NCBI RefSeq assembly: GCF_018613715.1
Contig: NZ_JAGGPT010000010.1
Span: 553,768 to 617,767 of the forward strand
DNA from: Chryseobacterium sp. ISL-6
GTDB taxonomy: Bacteria; Bacteroidota; Bacteroidia; Flavobacteriales; Weeksellaceae
Direction of reading: 5' to 3'
DNA: 64,000 bases
Shown here: positions 44,590 through 52,178 of the stretch, piece by piece
Numbering within the stretch: position 1 is the first letter of the stretch
How the letters are laid out: each line of letters opens with the position of its first letter
Notes under the pieces: generated by a model
Told to the model about the DNA's origin: nothing
What the model saw: the letters and a program-made list of their open reading frames with translations, nothing else
The model's database searches: none
Position numbers and translations under genes: made by a program

Positions 44590-45363
44590 ATGGGAAATTT
44601 CATGTTATACATACCGTTGGCTTTTACAGCTTTTATTCTTTTTATGAATTACCGAAAAAAGAAGTCGAAAGATGAAAAAATCTCTTTGCTCACCGTTGTT
44701 TTTCAAGGTGTAGTTGTTTATGCATTATCTGCCCTGTTCTTTGGACTTGTTGCAATGTGTTCTTCTACCATCGGCTCCCTTTTATTCAAAACTAAGTATG
44801 AAGCCCGGGTTGTAGAGCATGAAGCCTCAAGTTCTGAAGATACATATCGTGCAGTGGTGGAATTTAAGGACAGTAATAACCTACTGATCAAAAAACCTCT
44901 GAACTATGGTGGAAGTGATCCTGTCGAAATTGGAAAAATGATTACAATAGGATACGAAAACGGAGATAAAACCGTGACAAATCTAAGTTTTGGAACGCAA
45001 AAGCTTGTTGTTGGCGCAGTTCTTCTTTTCTTTTTCGTCCTGGGTTTAGCTGTATCAGCAATATTCTTACATGCTGTGGGTAAAGATTACTCAATCGTTC
45101 TCCGTATTGCTTTAGGATTTGTGGTATATATCGTCTTTCCACTTGCAATGCTTTTTTTTATAGGGGTAATGTCCTGGGTGATATGGGAGTATTTTCAAGG
45201 AAAAAGAGATGACATGCCAATTTGGGCATTGGGAATATGCAGTCTTTTTGTTACCATTTTAATTCCTGCTTTTTTTGGATATATGAAAATGCTTTTCTCA
45301 AAAGACAAGTCAGTCATTAAATTAAACAGAAGATCTGAGATAAAGAGAAGAATTTCTAAATAA
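44590..45363 (+). CDS. Membrane protein with DUF3592-like domain
   Basis: A 257-residue protein. It has two N-terminal helices (residues 5-20 and 32-60), an extracytoplasmic beta section of about 80 residues (YEARVVEHEASSSEDTYRAV, VEFKDSNN, IGKMITIGYENGDKTVTNLS) resembling DUF3592, and then three more helices. ATG 44590 is used; TTG 44587 just before it would add one residue. It is the last gene of the GIDE-LemA operon, with no obvious strong hairpin until the shared one at 45429. Confidence 0.68.
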   Translation: MGNFMLYIPLAFTAFILFMNYRKKKSKDEKISLLTVVFQGVVVYALSALFFGLVAMCSSTIGSLLFKTKYEARVVEHEASSSEDTYRAVVEFKDSNNLLIKKPLNYGGSDPVEIGKMITIGYENGDKTVTNLSFGTQKLVVGAVLLFFFVLGLAVSAIFLHAVGKDYSIVLRIALGFVVYIVFPLAMLFFIGVMSWVIWEYFQGKRDDMPIWALGICSLFVTILIPAFFGYMKMLFSKDKSVIKLNRRSEIKRRISK

Positions 45364-45428
45364 GTAAAAAAACAGTGATCTGTTTTATCCTTTTGAAAAA
45401 TATTATATCAAGAATATTCAAATAAAAA

Positions 45429-45451
45429 AATCCAACCTCATCGGTTGGATT
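45429..45451. terminator. Terminator between the LemA operon and the S9 peptidase
   Basis: Nine-base arms AATCCAACC and GGTTGGATT around TCATC, preceded by an A run that gives a T run on the minus strand. Confidence 0.8.
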
Positions 45452-45455
45452 CTAA

Positions 45456-47594
45456 TTATTTTTTCAAGTTCTGATCAAAATAGTCTGTGATCTTTTGCAT
45501 CAGATGCACTCTGTCTTTTCCTATTACATTGTGAGGATGTCCCGGATACACAAAGTAATCCAATTGAACTCCGTTGTCTACAGCAGATTTGATAAATTTA
45601 ATAGAATGCTGCCAAACGACTACATCATCCTGTGCTCCATGGATCATCAATAGTTTACCTTTTAGATTCTGAACTTTATCCAATAGGTTTGCCTTTGCAT
45701 ATCCTTCAGGGTTCTCCTGTGGAGTATCCATATATCTTTCACCATACATAATCTCGTACATCTTCCAATCGATAACAGGCCCTCCGGCTACACCTACTTT
45801 GAAAACATCAGGCTGACGAAGCATAAAACTTGTGGTCATAAATCCACCGAAGCTCCATCCATGAATTCCCATTTTCTCAGAGTCCACGTACGGAAGAGAC
45901 TTTAAATATTCCACTCCTTTCATCTGATCATTCATTTCCGTAGTTCCCAGATTTCTGAATACTGCCTGCTCAAATTTCAGTCCACGGTTTGAAGAACCTC
46001 TTCCGTCCATTGTAAAAATGATGTATCCATTTTGAGCCATATATTCATACCAAAGATTTCCTGATGCCGGAAATGTATTGGTGATCAATTGAAGATGGGG
46101 TCCATTGTATAAATAAACAATAACCGGATATTTTTTATTAGGATCAAAATTGGTTGGAAGAATGATCTTTCCAAACAATGGAGTTCCATCATCTGCTTTT
46201 AGATTTATATTTTTAATTTCCGGTCGCTGATAATTTTTTAATGTGTTTTCAGCAGTAAGGATATTGTTATACTTTAAAGTATTGGTGTTAATAATATTGG
46301 TGACTCTTGGTGTATTGGCATTACTGTATACATCATATAAATAATTTCCATCACTGCTCAAAAGCCCTGTATGCATTCCTTCCGCATCATCCAGTTTTTG
46401 CATTTTAAAATTCGTCCAGTTGATTTTATATAGATGTCTTTCAAGAGGAGTTTCTTTTGTAGAAACGAAAAAGATTTCTTTTTTCTTTTCATTAAATCCT
46501 AAAATATCAGTAACCAACCAATCTCCTTTGGTAATCTGAGAAACCAATCCTTTTTCTAAACTGTAATGAAATAAATGATTATATCCAGTTCTTTGACTCT
46601 GCCAGATAAAATCGGTATTAGATTTTGGAAAAAACACAAGTGGATGCTGAGGTTCTACATATTTATCACTTGACTCTTCAAAGAGGGTTTTAACAAGCTC
46701 TCCTGTTATAGCATCATACTGATTCATTTTCATATGGTTTTGTCCTCTGTTTAAAACACCAACAAAAATATATTTTGAATCAGGACTCCAGGTAATAGCA
46801 GTCAGATACTGATCTTTCTCTCCTTCTACCTTTAAGAAAGTAGTTGATTGATTTTTAATATTGTAAACACCCAATGTCACCTGATGTGATGCCTGCCCAG
46901 CCATTGGATATTTCATATTGTGATTTACAGCAGGTGTTACAGACCAATCGATAACAGGATAATCTGCAACCATACTCTGATCCATTCTATAGAAAGCTAC
47001 AGACTCGGAATTTGGAGCTGGAAAAATTCCTGTATCAATTCCAAATTCATTTCTATGTACTGCCTGTCCGCTGATGATATTTTCATCAGTATCATTTGTT
47101 ACTGCTATAGATTTTCCATTTCTATTGACGTACAAATTATTTTTTACTGTGTAAGCTAATGTCTGATTATCTCCAAAGATCTTTACATTTGCTGCATTTT
47201 CATTCAGTGATAAAGTACTTTTTACTTTCCAATCGTTTCCTGATTTTTCCACCCAAAACATCTGGCCATCAGAATTAAAATAACCATTGGAATTGTTTAG
47301 AAATTTAACTGGAGGCAATGCATTCAGTTTATTTGTTGTAAACTGTTTATTCAGCTGGTTTAAAGACAATAAAGTATCTTGCTTGCTTGTCTTCAGATCG
47401 GTAATTAAATACCCTCCTTTTACAGCCTGAATGTAAGATTTACCATCTTCAGTCCATGAAAATTGAGAGATATTTTTCACTGCCAGATTAGTTCTTAAGC
47501 CATTTACAGCCTCCGCCATCGTAAATTTTTGGGTCTGGGCAAAAGCTGATCCACCCAAAACCACCATCAATAAAGTAAACTTATGTAATTTCAT
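45456..47594 (-). CDS. S9 family peptidase (dipeptidyl peptidase IV type)
   Basis: A 712-residue exported serine peptidase with a signal peptide (to SAFAQ). The N-terminal eight-bladed propeller has LAYTVKNNLYVNR, the DPP4-type GIDTGIFPAPNSESVAFYRMD, and TWSPDSKYIFV. The C-terminal alpha/beta hydrolase has the catalytic Ser in IHGWSFGGFMT, Asp in MIHGAQDDVVVW and His in VYPGHPHNV. It releases X-Pro dipeptides from peptides in the periplasm, supporting amino-acid scavenging. It is monocistronic. Confidence 0.93.
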   Translation of the reverse strand: MKLHKFTLLMVVLGGSAFAQTQKFTMAEAVNGLRTNLAVKNISQFSWTEDGKSYIQAVKGGYLITDLKTSKQDTLLSLNQLNKQFTTNKLNALPPVKFLNNSNGYFNSDGQMFWVEKSGNDWKVKSTLSLNENAANVKIFGDNQTLAYTVKNNLYVNRNGKSIAVTNDTDENIISGQAVHRNEFGIDTGIFPAPNSESVAFYRMDQSMVADYPVIDWSVTPAVNHNMKYPMAGQASHQVTLGVYNIKNQSTTFLKVEGEKDQYLTAITWSPDSKYIFVGVLNRGQNHMKMNQYDAITGELVKTLFEESSDKYVEPQHPLVFFPKSNTDFIWQSQRTGYNHLFHYSLEKGLVSQITKGDWLVTDILGFNEKKKEIFFVSTKETPLERHLYKINWTNFKMQKLDDAEGMHTGLLSSDGNYLYDVYSNANTPRVTNIINTNTLKYNNILTAENTLKNYQRPEIKNINLKADDGTPLFGKIILPTNFDPNKKYPVIVYLYNGPHLQLITNTFPASGNLWYEYMAQNGYIIFTMDGRGSSNRGLKFEQAVFRNLGTTEMNDQMKGVEYLKSLPYVDSEKMGIHGWSFGGFMTTSFMLRQPDVFKVGVAGGPVIDWKMYEIMYGERYMDTPQENPEGYAKANLLDKVQNLKGKLLMIHGAQDDVVVWQHSIKFIKSAVDNGVQLDYFVYPGHPHNVIGKDRVHLMQKITDYFDQNLKK

Positions 47595-47753
47595 TATTTA
47601 AAATTGAATCCACCAAAAATAAGAAATAAAAGTCATCCGTTAAGAAATGTTAAATTAAAAACATTCATAAAATGATATTATTATGTTAATTAAATAATTC
47701 CTTAACTTATTGTCGTGTTTTCTTGACCGTTTTTTAATTGGTTCCTACTGAGT

Positions 47754-47810
47754 TGTCATTCAGAGGAGAACAAAGTGGAGTGCGGAATCTGCGCTTTGCT
47801 CACAATGACA
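47754..47810. repeat. REP-like element with terminal inverted repeats
   Basis: A 57-base unit bounded by TGTCATT (47754-47760) and its complement AATGACA (47804-47810), with an internal GGAATCTGCGC. Its base composition is clearly more GC-rich than the surroundings. The TGTCATT...AATGACA pattern is common in dispersed intergenic palindromes; copy number here cannot be seen from one window. Confidence 0.5.
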
Positions 47811-47816
47811 GATATC

Positions 47817-47903
47817 TTAGCCCCGATAGTAACGGTTACCCCACAGCAAGAGCTTGGAAAGCGATGGAGCGAGGAGTAAAAGTGAATAGCGGGAAATAGC
47901 TCC
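47817..47903. repeat. Chryseobacterium-style dispersed intergenic repeat
   Basis: It begins TTAGCCCCGATAG and ends AGCGGGAAATAGCTCC. I recall this pair of ends from a family of intergenic repeats in Chryseobacterium genomes. Only one copy is in this window, so the claim rests on memory of the motif. Confidence 0.55.
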
Positions 47904-47964
47904 AAATTCTGATACTCTAATATTAATAAATCATTAATCCTCATTTCTTATCCTATATCAATGT

Positions 47965-47992
47965 TTTGAACCCGGTTCTTGGTGTAGATTTG
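47965..47992 (+). promoter_or_regulatory. Promoter of yceI
   Basis: TTTG (47965-47968), 16 bases, then TAGATTTG (47985-47992), a full Bacteroidetes -33/-7 pair, 32 bases before the start. Confidence 0.68.
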
Positions 47993-48024
47993 CATTATAA
48001 ATAACAATAAAAAAATACAATACA

Positions 48025-48537
48025 ATGGCAACAAAATGGAATTTAGACCCAGCACATAGTGAAATTACTTTTAAAGTAAAACACATGATGATCTCTAACA
48101 TTAAAGGAAATTTCACCAATTTTAATGCAGAAATCGAAGCTGACGATGACACTTTTGCTAACGCAAAAACAACGGCTACTATTCAGACTAATTCTATAGC
48201 AACCCATAATGAAGACAGAGATAATCACTTAAAAGGTGAGGAGTTTTTTAATGCTGAACAGAACCCTACAATTACATTCGAATCTCAGGCATTGAACGGA
48301 GATGTAACTGGAAATCTTACGATCAACGGAATTACAAAACCTGTAAAGCTTGATGTAGACTTCAATGGAATTAATGTTGATCCATGGGGAAATACTAAAG
48401 CAGGTTTCTCTTTTGAAGGTAAAATCAACAGAAAAGACTTCGGATTAAACTGGAATGCAGCTCTTGAAGCGGGAGGTGTAATGGTAAGTGAAGAAGTAAA
48501 ATTAGGCGGTGAATTACAGTTTGTAAAACAAGCATAA
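48025..48537 (+). CDS. YceI family protein
   Basis: A 170-residue lipocalin-like beta-barrel that binds isoprenoid-type lipids in characterised relatives. Motifs are KWNLDPAHSEITFKVKHMMI at the start, FNAEIEADDD, HLKGEEFFNAEQNPTITFES near residue 85, and GNLTINGITKPVKLDVDF. No signal peptide is present, so this form is cytoplasmic, unlike E. coli YceI. It has its own promoter and a hairpin follows. Confidence 0.94.
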   Translation: MATKWNLDPAHSEITFKVKHMMISNIKGNFTNFNAEIEADDDTFANAKTTATIQTNSIATHNEDRDNHLKGEEFFNAEQNPTITFESQALNGDVTGNLTINGITKPVKLDVDFNGINVDPWGNTKAGFSFEGKINRKDFGLNWNAALEAGGVMVSEEVKLGGELQFVKQA

Positions 48538-48554
48538 TTTTCATTCATATATTT

Positions 48555-48594
48555 AAAAGGTTCGGGGATTTCTAAAAACCTTGAACCTTTTTTA
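48555..48594 (+). terminator. Terminator of yceI
   Basis: Arms AAAAGGTTC and GAACCTTTT separated by about 19 bases that can pair partly, followed by T. Confidence 0.7.
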
Positions 48595-48611
48595 TTTTTA
48601 ATACAATTCTT

Positions 48612-49439
48612 ATGAACCTCAACGATCTACAAAACATCAGTGATAATTTTCAAAGCACTCAAAGAATGCCGGTTCTATTTCTTGGACATGGTTCGCCAAT
48701 GAATGCTATTGAAGAAAATCAGTTTGTACAGGGATTTCGAAAAGCGGCAACAGAGATTCCCAAACCCAATGCTATTTTGTGTATTTCTGCACATTGGTAT
48801 ACACCGGGAACTTTTGTAACTGCGATGGATATGCCAAGAACAATTCATGATTTTGGAGGTTTCCCTAAAGCTTTATTTGATGTAGAATATCCTGCTCCCG
48901 GAAATCCTGAATTGGCAAAAGAAACGGCTGAGCTTTTAGCTCCTGTTTTGGTTGAAGAAGATCATAATTGGGGATTAGATCATGGTGCATGGTCTGTCAT
49001 TAAACATATGTATCCTAATGCGGATATTCCCGTAATTCAGTTGAGTATTGATTATACAAAACCTCCGCAATATCATTTTGATTTATCTCAGAGATTAAAT
49101 AAGCTTCGTGAAAAAGGTATTTTAATTATTGGAAGTGGAAATATCGTTCATAATTTACGATTAATAGACTGGAGAAATATTAATACAGTTGGAGCTGGAT
49201 GGGATTGGGCTATTGAAGCCAGAGAAAAAACTAACAATTGGCTTCTTGACGGCAACTTTCAAAATATAATTGACTACCAAAAACAGGGTGCTTTTCTACA
49301 GTATGCAGTTCCTACACCGGATCATTATTTACCTTTGCTTTATAGTTTAGGATTAAAACATCAGTCGGAAGAACTTCGTTTATTCAATGATGAATTAATA
49401 GGTGGTTCTTTGAGTATGACGAGTGTGAGGATCGGTTAG
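48612..49439 (+). CDS. ygiD: 4,5-DOPA dioxygenase extradiol family protein
   Basis: A 275-residue class III extradiol-type dioxygenase. Motifs are VLFLGHGSPMNAIEE with the metal-binding His near residue 26, LCISAHWYTPGTF with a second His near residue 62, WGLDHGAWSVIKHMYPNADI, LIIGSGNIVHNLR and a C-terminal AVPTPDHYLPLLYSLG with the last His. It matches E. coli YgiD, an Fe/Zn enzyme active on DOPA and other catechols in vitro; the natural substrate is unclear. The yceI terminator separates it from yceI. Confidence 0.92.
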   Translation: MNLNDLQNISDNFQSTQRMPVLFLGHGSPMNAIEENQFVQGFRKAATEIPKPNAILCISAHWYTPGTFVTAMDMPRTIHDFGGFPKALFDVEYPAPGNPELAKETAELLAPVLVEEDHNWGLDHGAWSVIKHMYPNADIPVIQLSIDYTKPPQYHFDLSQRLNKLREKGILIIGSGNIVHNLRLIDWRNINTVGAGWDWAIEAREKTNNWLLDGNFQNIIDYQKQGAFLQYAVPTPDHYLPLLYSLGLKHQSEELRLFNDELIGGSLSMTSVRIG

Positions 49440-49501
49440 AAGTAAGGGATGTTTTTATATTTATACATTTTGTAATATTGTTTACATTCTCTCTGAAAAA
49501 T

Positions 49502-49539
49502 AAAAAAGGAAATATCTTAGTTGAGATATTTCCTTTTTT
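49502..49539. terminator. Bidirectional terminator
   Basis: Sixteen-base perfect arms AAAAAAGGAAATATCT and complement with a six-base loop. It separates ygiD (+) and the S8 peptidase (-). Confidence 0.93.
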
Positions 49540-49549
49540 ATGTATTATT

Positions 49550-51034
49550 TTATTGTACCGCGTTTAGCACATTAATATTTCCATATCCGTAACTGGAATT
49601 CGGATTCGGATAATATGTTGCTGACTGTCTCATTTTATTAAGCACCTGTTCTCTTGTCCATGATGGATTTTTTGACCATACTAAAGCTGCAATTCCGGCA
49701 GTAGCCGCTGTTGCTACAGAAGAACCACCTACATAATCGGCCTGTTCATTATAGTAACTTAGAACAGGAACGGTATTTCCTGAAGCTCTTTCCATCTGGA
49801 ATGTAAAATCGATCTGGCTTCCAGAATGGCAAACATCACATTTCTGATTGGAAGTGTTTTCTTTAACCCCTGTAATCGCCTGTGTTTCCGACATTGATGC
49901 CGGGAATATCACCCCCACAAAGTTGGTAAAACTGGTAGATGTTCCACCCGCACAGAAGATCAGTTTTCCTTTAGAATAGGCATATTTTACGCCATCTTCA
50001 ATTTTTCCGACAGAGAATATATGTCCCATCGACATAGAGATAATCTTTACATTGGTATTATTTGCCAGTTCGGTAAAAGCTGTTTTAACACCAGTCTGCT
50101 CACTGGAAGTTTCCAGTACAACATTTTCTGCAGCTCTGTAAGCTATTAAATTGGCATTATAAGCGACACCTACTGGTAATCCCGAATTATTTCTTGGAGC
50201 TGTCATTACGGAAGCCATTTTTGTTCCGTGTCCACATTGATCTCCTGAGCCATCAGAATTATATACTCCAAATTTATTGATTGTTCTTCCTGATGAAGCA
50301 CCATTGTTAAAATTGCTTCCTAATAAGGTCTGGTCCGGAGAGATTCCAGTATCAATGAGACCAATGGTAACACCTGCCCCTGTACTGTAACTCCAGGCAT
50401 CAGGAATACTGTGTTTTGTAAAAGCCCATGGAATTTTTGCACTTGGAGTAGTAGCGGTATAATCTGCTGCATTTATAGTAGTTGATGAAAAGCCACATCC
50501 CGAGGAGCCACTCCCTGAAGATTTTGCTGTTGCATTATATTGAGCTTCAAATTCAAAATAATGGTAATCTGCCGGCTCCAGATATCGGATTATTTTCATT
50601 TGCCGGAGAGCAGAAATAGTTTCTTCTTTTTCAATCACAACATCCATCTGATTCAGATATCGGTCAGAAAGAAGAAGAAACGCTCTCTCATCTTTTCCTT
50701 CATATTTTTTGATAACAGACAGGATTTCCTTCTCCATTTCATTAGTGTTCGGGGATTTGCTTCTGTCGAAATCTTCTTTAGAAGAACCAAATCCGATGGA
50801 TACCATTCTGTTTCCACGGAAAATTGCACTCCACAGAACGTGATTGGAAGACTGACTCCAATTGAAAGAGCCTTTGTCTTTAATAGATTGATTGATCTCA
50901 GCGTTGATCTGTTTCGCTGTTAAAGGATCTTTTTGAAAAACTTCGACGTCAGCTGTCTCATTTTGTACACCTTCCCTGTTACACGAGGCTACAAAGAAGA
51001 ATAAGATTAAAAGGTAAAATACATTTTTTTTCAT
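49550..51034 (-). CDS. S8 family serine peptidase lipoprotein
   Basis: A 494-residue subtilase with a lipoprotein signal (FFFVASC, Cys 18). A polar pro-region spans to about residue 200. The subtilisin triad is Asp 228 in IGLIDTGIS, His in CGHGTKMASV near residue 268, and Ser 439 in GGSSVATAATAG; the oxyanion Asn would be near FCAGGT, where the usual Asn-containing motif is altered. Residues 399-403 read CDVCH, a CxxCH haem-c-like motif just ahead of the active Ser, and extra cysteines lie at 180 and next to the catalytic His. It is an envelope-anchored protease; the substrate is unknown. Confidence 0.88.
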   Translation of the reverse strand: MKKNVFYLLILFFFVASCNREGVQNETADVEVFQKDPLTAKQINAEINQSIKDKGSFNWSQSSNHVLWSAIFRGNRMVSIGFGSSKEDFDRSKSPNTNEMEKEILSVIKKYEGKDERAFLLLSDRYLNQMDVVIEKEETISALRQMKIIRYLEPADYHYFEFEAQYNATAKSSGSGSSGCGFSSTTINAADYTATTPSAKIPWAFTKHSIPDAWSYSTGAGVTIGLIDTGISPDQTLLGSNFNNGASSGRTINKFGVYNSDGSGDQCGHGTKMASVMTAPRNNSGLPVGVAYNANLIAYRAAENVVLETSSEQTGVKTAFTELANNTNVKIISMSMGHIFSVGKIEDGVKYAYSKGKLIFCAGGTSTSFTNFVGVIFPASMSETQAITGVKENTSNQKCDVCHSGSQIDFTFQMERASGNTVPVLSYYNEQADYVGGSSVATAATAGIAALVWSKNPSWTREQVLNKMRQSATYYPNPNSSYGYGNINVLNAVQ

Positions 51035-51158
51035 ATAATTAATTTTGATTGGTAAACAAAAGATATCACTTTCTTTTGAATTACAATTCTTTAAAAATTA
51101 ATTTAGTATTTCCCGAATATTAATTTTTCCAAAATGATTTAAGAACTATAAACTTAAG

Positions 51159-51605
51159 TTATACCAGTTTTTCAAAACAAACACTGTTCTCAACTCCTAT
51201 ATATTGTCCATAATTAGCTGTTTTTTTATAGCCTCTTTTCTCATACAAAGCAATGGCCTCAGGTTGTTTAATTCCTGTTTCCAAAATACATCTTTCATAG
51301 CCGCATTCTCTGGCCCAGACTTCAAGTTCATTTAGCGTCATTGAGGCTAAACCTTTACCTCTATACTGAGGGTTGGTATACATTCTTTTAATTTCCACTG
51401 TACCATCAGAAAAAGGTTTGAAAGCACCACAGGCAACAGCTATATCATCGATAGATACTACAATACAGTTTTTTAGCATATCTATCCCATTGAACTGATG
51501 GTAAAATGCGTGATCATCACCATCACGAATAGCCAGATCAGCATCAAGGAGTTGTACAAGATTCTGAAAGTCGGTATTAGAGGAGTCTACTCTTTTTATT
51601 ATCAT
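51159..51605 (-). CDS. GNAT family N-acetyltransferase
   Basis: A 148-residue acetyl-CoA-dependent transferase. Motif A is VEIKRMYTNPQYRGKGLASMTL, with the acetyl-CoA loop near residue 86 (YRGKGLA). The B region is CILETGIKQPEAIALYEKRGYKK. The substrate is unknown. The reading frame extends to TTG 51620, which lies in a -7 box, so ATG 51605 is taken. Confidence 0.9.
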   Translation of the reverse strand: MIIKRVDSSNTDFQNLVQLLDADLAIRDGDDHAFYHQFNGIDMLKNCIVVSIDDIAVACGAFKPFSDGTVEIKRMYTNPQYRGKGLASMTLNELEVWARECGYERCILETGIKQPEAIALYEKRGYKKTANYGQYIGVENSVCFEKLV

Positions 51606-51617
51606 TATTTTTTTTGA

Positions 51618-51625
51618 CAAATATA
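51618..51625 (-). promoter_or_regulatory. -7 promoter box of the GNAT gene
   Basis: The minus strand reads TATATTTG, a TAnnTTTG match, 12 bases before ATG 51605. It contains the false TTG start at 51620. Confidence 0.62.
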
Positions 51626-51681
51626 AGGGATAGGGGATTTAAAGATTGAATGTTATTTAAAAATTGAAAGATTTACAAAAT

Positions 51682-51708
51682 AAAAAGCTTCCTGATGGGA
51701 AGCTTTTT
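51682..51708 (-). terminator. Terminator of hutH-DUF2059
   Basis: Eleven-base arms AAAAAGCTTCC and complement with a five-base loop, A/T flanked. Confidence 0.88.
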
Positions 51709-51711
51709 TAT

Positions 51712-52170
51712 TTATTTTGAAGAAGGCATTGGAGGAGGTGGTGACTGTAAATATCCCATTTTCTCTAAATCATCATTAATTGTTTGATTAATTTTCATTG
51801 CCCAATTACGAGTAACATCTTGGATTTCAGCTATCATAGTTGGTGCATTTTGAATAACTTTTTTTCCTACATCTGATTTATAAAAAATGAGTAATTGATC
51901 AATTTCTTTTTCATTAAATTTATTCCCATACATATCAACCACTTTATCCACAAGTTCATCAATATTAATCTTCTCTTCGATAGGTTTCCAAGCTAAATCT
52001 GGAACATGGCTATACCTTTTCTTATATTCTGAAATAAAATCCTTTTTTACTTCTTTTGAGATGGTAAAAGTTCCATTTAAAGAAATTAGCTCTTTTATTT
52101 TATCTTGTTTTGTTTGAGCAAAAGTACTTATTCCCAAAAATAAAGCACTTACAACAACTATCTTCTTCAT
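51712..52170 (-). CDS. DUF2059 domain secreted protein
   Basis: A 152-residue protein with a signal peptide (MKKIVVVSALFLGISTFAQ). The DUF2059 helical region near residues 85-125 has KFNEKEIDQLLIFYKSDVGK and VIQNAPTMIAEIQD. It ends in a Pro-rich tail. The function of the family is unknown. It is eight bases downstream of hutH and shares its terminator, so it is cotranscribed. Confidence 0.85.
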   Translation of the reverse strand: MKKIVVVSALFLGISTFAQTKQDKIKELISLNGTFTISKEVKKDFISEYKKRYSHVPDLAWKPIEEKINIDELVDKVVDMYGNKFNEKEIDQLLIFYKSDVGKKVIQNAPTMIAEIQDVTRNWAMKINQTINDDLEKMGYLQSPPPPMPSSK

Positions 52171-52178
52171 TCTCGTTA

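Larger units (their letters stand above)
47595..48024. other. Intergenic gap with composite repeats
   Basis: There is no gene. It carries two adjacent repeat-like units (47754-47810 and 47817-47903), then the yceI promoter. Short ORFs through the repeats look non-coding. Confidence 0.65.

Noticed and set aside
47756..48152. Short minus-strand ORFs across the DPP4-yceI gap
   Set aside because: They lie in the repeat units and the yceI promoter/start region and lack a start context, signal or domain.
50540..50923. 127-residue plus-strand ORF opposite the S8 peptidase pro-region
   Set aside because: Antisense to a real gene with no recognisable domain and no promoter box; composition looks like a mirror frame.
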